Source: Pestalotiopsis fici W106-1 (Eukaryota > Ascomycota > Sordariomycetes > Amphisphaeriales > Sporocadaceae). Taken from it: a stretch of 64,000 nucleotides of DNA. The stretch lies in NCBI RefSeq assembly GCF_000516985.1, contig NW_006917104.1, positions 310,001-374,000 on the forward strand, written 5' to 3'. Below the pieces are notes generated by a model. It was given only the letters and a program-made list of their open reading frames with translations, had not been told where the DNA came from and did no database searches. Positions 62,351 through 64,000 of the stretch are shown here, one piece after another. Made by a program: the position numbers and the translations under genes. Every line of letters starts with the position of its first letter. Positions within the stretch are counted from its first letter, which is position 1.

Positions 62351-63331
62351 TCACTCGCTATTACCAGCTCCAAGCGATCCCGTAGCGGCGCTCTGTAAGC
62401 TCGTCTCATTCATCATTTCCCAAATCCTAATCGAGGTGGCAATCGTCATGACGGCAAAACGCCCACCCAGCGCACCCGACGCACCACTTCCCAAGAACCT
62501 CAGGGCGCCCGCCTTGTTGCCGCTCCACTTGGGATTGTCAGCCCAAACCGCCACAACCTCGCGCCCATCGCTCGAGGCGCCCTGGTCCCGCACCGCGCGC
62601 GTGCCACCCACGCCGTCAGCCTCGGTCGCGAGACGCACCAACTTGCGTCCGCCACCGTGGTGAGCTTTGCCGTCCACCAGGGCCTTGACCTCGTTGCCCT
62701 TGGACGCGCGCCACTCGAACTTTTCGCGCCGGCCAGGCGCCGTTTCCACGCTAAACGTGTACGACACCGAGGTCAGACTGGCGTGCGCCTTCATCTCCTC
62801 GGTCTCGACGTCCTCGGCATCGGGCCCCTCATCGGGTCCCGTCACGGCCGGGAGTTTGATCTCGGCGCGCTGACCCAGACGGCCGGCTTTTTCGGCTATC
62901 GCCAGGGGCGGCGAGTCCGGGCTTGCCGTCGAGTGTAGCAGAAAGTACGGGTTGCCAGAAAAGGTCAGACTGCTGTGAAAGGTGACGCAGAGGTGCGGCC
63001 GGTCTTCTGACTCGCCAAGATTAAATGTCGGGTTGCCGACCGCTTTTTGGTAGTACATGTTGAGATCGGCGGGGAATTTGCCCGTCGGCCTTACTGGCGT
63101 TGGCATCTTGGGCCGCCCGCTCGAGGCCGACGCGGGCGGCGACCTGCTGGACCTGCTGGAAGAGGCCGGTAGGTCTGTGGACAGGAATGGATTGTTCTTG
63201 GTGTCGCCGACGACGGGCGCGCCGGGCCTGGCGGGCAGGGGCGGTGCCGCACCCTCATCTGCCGAATAGTATGGCGGCGGAGGATCATCGTCGTGTGCCT
63301 CAGCAGCATGTGCTTCTTCCGAACGCCTCAT
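62351..63331 (-). CDS. Unrecognised protein with PPPPY motif and C-terminal folded domain
   Basis: A 326-aa intronless frame from the ATG at 63331 (MRRSEEAHAAEAHDDD). The frame is open for another 102 codons upstream, but that part looks like leader sequence. Residues 1-85 are Pro/Ser-rich and disordered, with a PPPPYY motif that could bind WW domains, for example of a Rsp5-type ubiquitin ligase. From about residue 90 a folded region of strands appears (LCVTFHSSLTFSGNPYFLLHS, RREKFEWRASKG, GREVVAVWADNP) and ends in a helix (GGRFAVMTIATSIRIWEMMNE). The layout loosely recalls tubby/LURP-one folds, but this is only an impression. High GC and the absence of stops on this strand support coding. 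Confidence 0.7.
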   Translation of the reverse strand: MRRSEEAHAAEAHDDDPPPPYYSADEGAAPPLPARPGAPVVGDTKNNPFLSTDLPASSSRSSRSPPASASSGRPKMPTPVRPTGKFPADLNMYYQKAVGNPTFNLGESEDRPHLCVTFHSSLTFSGNPYFLLHSTASPDSPPLAIAEKAGRLGQRAEIKLPAVTGPDEGPDAEDVETEEMKAHASLTSVSYTFSVETAPGRREKFEWRASKGNEVKALVDGKAHHGGGRKLVRLATEADGVGGTRAVRDQGASSDGREVVAVWADNPKWSGNKAGALRFLGSGASGALGGRFAVMTIATSIRIWEMMNETSLQSAATGSLGAGNSE

Positions 63332-63754
63332 GGTGATGTATTTTGTGGTTTTGATCTCACGTGAATGATTACTGAGAGCTGTGCGTATTCCTGCCGGAAG
63401 ACTCTGGTTGATAAAGCAGATGCTGATCGGCTTCTTTATGTACGCCGACTGTCCGGGAGGCGCAGCCCAACGAGAACCTGGGGCTAGTTGCGTCAACCTT
63501 TGCTTGGCTAGTGCTTTGGGCTGTGAGACTCGTTGAGCAAAATGAGGTTCTAGAAGATGCACTGCCGCCTGATAATAAAAAGTGACCTTGTGTGATTGAG
63601 TTTCAAAATGACTTGGAAAGTAATAAGCAAGCGTCAAAATTAAAGTGACAAGAACAAAGCTGCGCTGGCCCTGTCGTGTCAGAGCGAGTAAAGATTACAG
63701 GTGCTTGGTTACTTGCTCGAGCCCTGGATTGGGGCGGCCCCACTACGGCGCCCC
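63332..63754. other. Intergenic / promoter of the PPPPY protein gene
   Basis: No supported coding content between this gene start and the putative terminal exon on the same strand to its right. Confidence 0.4.
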
Positions 63755-63853
63755 TCAGTGCCCTCGCTGTAGATCTGGGATCGCCTTGAACTTGGAGATG
63801 ATCACCTTTGGCAGGGCTGACGGCATAAAATCCAAGGCGCAAAAGGCATACGC
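63755..63853 (-). CDS. Possible last exon of a gene entering from the right edge (partial)
   Basis: On the minus strand a good acceptor (TTTTTCAG) ends at 63854. It is followed by 33 codons (AYAFCALDFMPSALPKVIIS, then KFKAIPDLQRGH) and a stop at 63755. The length is an exact codon multiple in the open frame. The rest of the gene would lie upstream, at or beyond the right edge, possibly after an intron starting near GCGCAG|GTTGCA at about 63932. The protein is not recognised. Confidence 0.35.
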   Translation of the reverse strand, partial: AYAFCALDFMPSALPKVIISKFKAIPDLQRGH

Positions 63854-64000
63854 CTGAAAAATTGTACAAAACAAGAATAAGTCTTTAAAGCACTTGTGGC
63901 TGTGATAGCCAGCATTATGGTGCAACCTGCGCACAATTGTCTTGCCAATCATGTGGTGGTTTTGAAATAATCGGAAAACAAACACTCAGGATTCGATAAT

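Noticed and set aside
63645..63857. A 70-codon plus-strand frame at the right edge
   Set aside because: Composition and position suggest a shadow of the putative terminal exon on the other strand; no family resemblance.
1..64000. CRISPR arrays, rRNA operons and tRNA genes
   Set aside because: No direct-repeat/spacer arrays, rRNA-like blocks or tRNA-like cloverleaf sequences were seen, and the genome is fungal.

Overview
The window looks like nuclear DNA of a filamentous ascomycete (Pezizomycotina). Genes are split by short GT-AG introns (48-130 nt, several with CTAAC-type branch sites). Fungus-specific families are present: QutA/QutR-type quinate regulators, RTA1, WSC, fungal tannase/feruloyl esterase and fungal P450s. 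There is a 100-N assembly gap at 40461-40560. I cannot name the species. Exon models below were built by reading splice sites and frames by hand.

Region 1 (about 1.6-21.4 kb) is an aromatic-acid catabolism block. It holds an ornithine cyclodeaminase-family gene, a two-domain GFA protein, a 3-dehydroshikimate dehydratase (qutC/qa-4 type), a QutR-type repressor head to head with a QutA-type Zn2Cys6 activator, a shikimate/quinate dehydrogenase, an intradiol ring-cleavage dioxygenase head to head with a maleylacetate reductase, a GrpB protein, a second and diverged shikimate dehydrogenase-like gene, and an NTF2/SnoaL-fold protein. Together these suggest the route quinate/shikimate -> 3-dehydroshikimate -> protocatechuate -> hydroxyquinol -> maleylacetate -> 3-oxoadipate under a local repressor/activator pair. 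The type II dehydroquinase, a clear quinate permease and the protocatechuate hydroxylase are not in the window.

Region 2 (21.7-36.7 kb) holds a berberine-bridge-type FAD oxidoreductase, a secreted WSC-domain protein with a Ser/Thr-rich repeat stalk, a P450, an acyl-CoA/4-coumarate-CoA ligase-like enzyme head to head with a quinone-reductase-like dehydrogenase, and an RTA1 membrane protein.

Region 3 (38.6-52.8 kb) is a patchy island of three tannase/feruloyl-esterase genes, a second P450 with a split N-terminus, a GPI-anchored cupredoxin, a relic of a FAD oxidoreductase, and a decayed type-B carboxylesterase carrying Trp-to-stop changes, an in-frame 33-bp tandem repeat and a hairpin-rich insert. 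AT-rich gene-poor stretches separate these genes, and some decay looks RIP-like.

Region 4 (54.5-64 kb) holds a GH51 alpha-L-arabinofuranosidase head to head with an MFS sugar transporter, then two unrecognised proteins and the probable last exon of a gene entering from the right edge.

My overall reading is that esterases releasing phenolic acids, quinate or sugars sit beside intracellular quinate and hydroxyquinol catabolism with dedicated regulators. This would suit growth on tannins or chlorogenate-like esters. The individual family calls are mostly strong; the functional link between regions is inference.
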